Shown piece by piece: positions 62,186 to 64,000 of a DNA stretch of 64,000 nucleotides. Numbering within the stretch: the stretch's first letter is position 1; each line of letters begins with the position of its first letter. Under the pieces are notes generated by a model, which was not told the origin of the DNA, ran no database searches, and was given only the letters and a program-made list of their open reading frames with translations. A program made the translations under genes and the position numbers. Source of the DNA: Acanthaster planci (lineage: Eukaryota; Echinodermata; Asteroidea; Valvatida; Acanthasteridae); contig NW_019091377.1 in assembly GCF_001949145.1 (NCBI RefSeq), positions 179,011 to 243,010 of the forward strand, written 5' to 3'.

Positions 62186-64000
62186 GGTTAGTGATGATCT
62201 CCAAACACACAAGTCCAAAACTTCAAACTTCAAAAGGTGTTATGGAATTGTCCTTATAGTTGTTGTCGGGCCCCCATCTGTTCCTGTAGTAAGGTGTGGT
62301 GGGCATCAAGAATGCATCGAGGGTTGCCGCTTTTCTTCCTTCGTGCACGAGCTTGGCTAGCATGACCAATCATCCCCTTTCACGTGTCAGCAGAAATTGT
62401 GCACAGAAAAGAGGTTAGTACTTTTACATTCTGTAAACTTGAGTTCCTCTGAAGAATCATGTAAAAACACGCGGTGAGAGGATAGACACACTAAAGCCCA
62501 CCATACTAATTTTGTTGTGGTTACAAAGGGGAACCACGAGGGGGTCAGTCGAACCAAACAAAACTAGGTTTATATCGAACCAACTAAGGGCGCCAGTTAT
62601 ATGCAAATCATGGATGAATCGATCTTCCCAGAGGGGTGGTAGCACCACAGTATTGTCTGGAAGGAAACGTACTGAGAATCACTTGTGGTTTTAATGATAA
62701 GTGAATGGTATCTGTCCAACGTTGGTTTCTTTAATATGGTTAAGGTGCTTGAATTTTTTAATTTTTTACGAATTTTCTTTCTAAGACCTTAACCACTGCA
62801 TGGACATGACCTGGCTCTCGCTCCCACTCTCAGTAAAATGAACGTGGCTTTCAACTAAGTTTTCAAAAATAGCCACCTCTAATTGCACCTTGTCATGCTT
62901 AGCTTTGGACAACGTACACGTAGACTGCCTTCTCACTATTTGGCCATTTTAAGGGTTTCGATCAGGCTTTGGTGATCAAACAAAAACTAGTAATTGCGAT
63001 CACGAAAATGTACCGAGGAGGGGAAATATCGATTAGAGAGGTTTGCTTCTCATTTGGGGAACTCTGGACATGATTTAGGCGGATGGGGCCGCGCCTTTGT
63101 CGCCAGTAAAACATTGATTGATCATGTCCAGGTGATCGATGAATTACGAGGCCGGCCTAAGTGAATTATTAATGACAGACACAAACTGTCCCTAACGTGC
63201 AGTGACTGAAAGGTGTTAGGACTGTACAGCACGTGTTATCTTGGGTGAAATGAGTAGAAAGAATATTCTGTCGCATGATGGCGCTAGAGGTAGGCGTTTG
63301 GTGTCAAACGTCAACGTAACAAGGAAAGTCAAGTACGAGCTACGTGTATCACAAGCTTAACTTACCCCCATCGAGGCGCTAGGAAGGAAATTACATTGTA
63401 TTATATTAGAATGCATGTACGACGTAGTTTATGTTTAGCATTCGAATATGAATAGAGTTCATTTGAATTAGGCCTATAACATGGGTCGACACTTCAGTGC
63501 GGCAGTGCAGCAGTGAAGGATTTTTCTCAAGGGAAGTAAAGTCCGACTTTTCCTGGTATCAACAAGGAAAGCTTTCACGCGAGTTCCACAGACTTTTCTG
63601 CTCCCGAGAATCGCAATAAAACCATTTTCCCACAGGAAAGTGATGCATCCCCAGATAGTTGTATGGTAATATAAGCAAGTTGTCAGGGAAATGGGGGAGC
63701 CAGAATTGTTGACTGCTCTTTTTACCAACGTGCGTGCACTCGTGAAACAGTCTTTTTTCTCCTATTTTTTTCTAGAAAGCCGTAAAGCCTCCATCGCCAA
63801 TGTGCATTTTATATTGGACGTTACTGCGCACGCATTTCAAGTTTTGCAGCGGGCACTTGAGTCATCATTCTCTATGTGGCGGTGGGCGTTGAATGGGTTC
63901 GCTCACACTTAAAACACTGACCGTGGTGGACTTTCACAAGGATTTTCCTTCCCTAAATTCTGAGTGGGGGGCACACGAGAGAGACAGGTCTCGAGCAGGA
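62186..64000. other. upstream region of the coiled-coil gene; no gene recognised
   Basis: Holds the 5' UTR and promoter of the - strand gene, an octamer at 62601, and an imperfect palindrome at 63491-63517. A 73-codon + strand frame at 63691-63912 has a strong pyrimidine-rich acceptor near 63775 but no recognisable protein. Confidence 0.4.
62601..62608. promoter_or_regulatory. octamer motif ATGCAAAT
   Basis: A perfect POU/Oct-factor octamer 416 bp upstream of the ATG of the intronless coiled-coil gene. Short motifs arise by chance, so a regulatory role is only a possibility. Confidence 0.2.

Noticed and set aside
62186-62233. Sixteen extra N-terminal codons of the coiled-coil frame
   Set aside because: They begin at a TTG, not an ATG; the first ATG is at 62185 with a good context.
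1-64000. Retroviruses, LTR elements, Polintons, CRISPR arrays, rRNA or tRNA genes
   Set aside because: Looked for on both strands by motif and repeat structure; none could be supported.

Overview
The window is animal nuclear DNA. Genes are split by GT-AG introns, coding density is low, the DNA between genes is AT-rich, and small fold-back transposons and tRNA-derived SINEs are scattered through it. Protein matches to vertebrate families are strong but the introns are those of an invertebrate. Together with a DUF1647-like membrane protein, this best fits an invertebrate deuterostome, most likely a lancelet (Branchiostoma). The species is an inference; no marker gene settles it.

Five protein-coding genes can be assembled by eye. 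(1) 1857-37549, + strand: the orthologue of GARNL3, with a Rap/Ran-GAP domain, a Citron-homology (CNH) domain and a Ser-rich tail. It has 26 coding exons here and about 1,100 codons; the first coding exon was not found. A 588-N assembly gap lies in one of its introns. (2) 43559-54393, + strand: a small basic protein related to human C11orf98, with a probable upstream exon at 41214-41233. (3) 47719-51267, - strand: a complete six-exon lysophosphatidic acid acyltransferase (AGPAT1/2 type), nested in the 10-kb intron 1 of gene 2 on the opposite strand. (4) 56442-58820, + strand: a four-exon type II membrane protein with a DUF1647/glycosyltransferase-like domain. (5) 60875-62185, - strand: an intronless 436-residue coiled-coil protein of unknown function.

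The rest is introns and intergenic DNA. It holds at least six inverted-repeat (MITE-like) elements of about 60-620 bp, two tRNA-derived SINEs, the decayed end of a CR1/Jockey-type LINE reverse transcriptase on the - strand near 43.2 kb, and several short tandem duplications.

The genes do not form a pathway. GARNL3 acts in small-GTPase signalling, AGPAT makes phosphatidic acid in the ER, and the DUF1647-like protein is probably in the Golgi or secretory path. No retrovirus, Polinton, CRISPR array or bacterial system was seen. The most useful points to follow up are a one-base reading-frame mismatch in the GARNL3 GAP region, repeated ELLG-type motifs in its tail, the nested AGPAT gene, an in-frame N-terminal extension of the C11orf98-like protein, and the two poorly understood genes at 56-62 kb.
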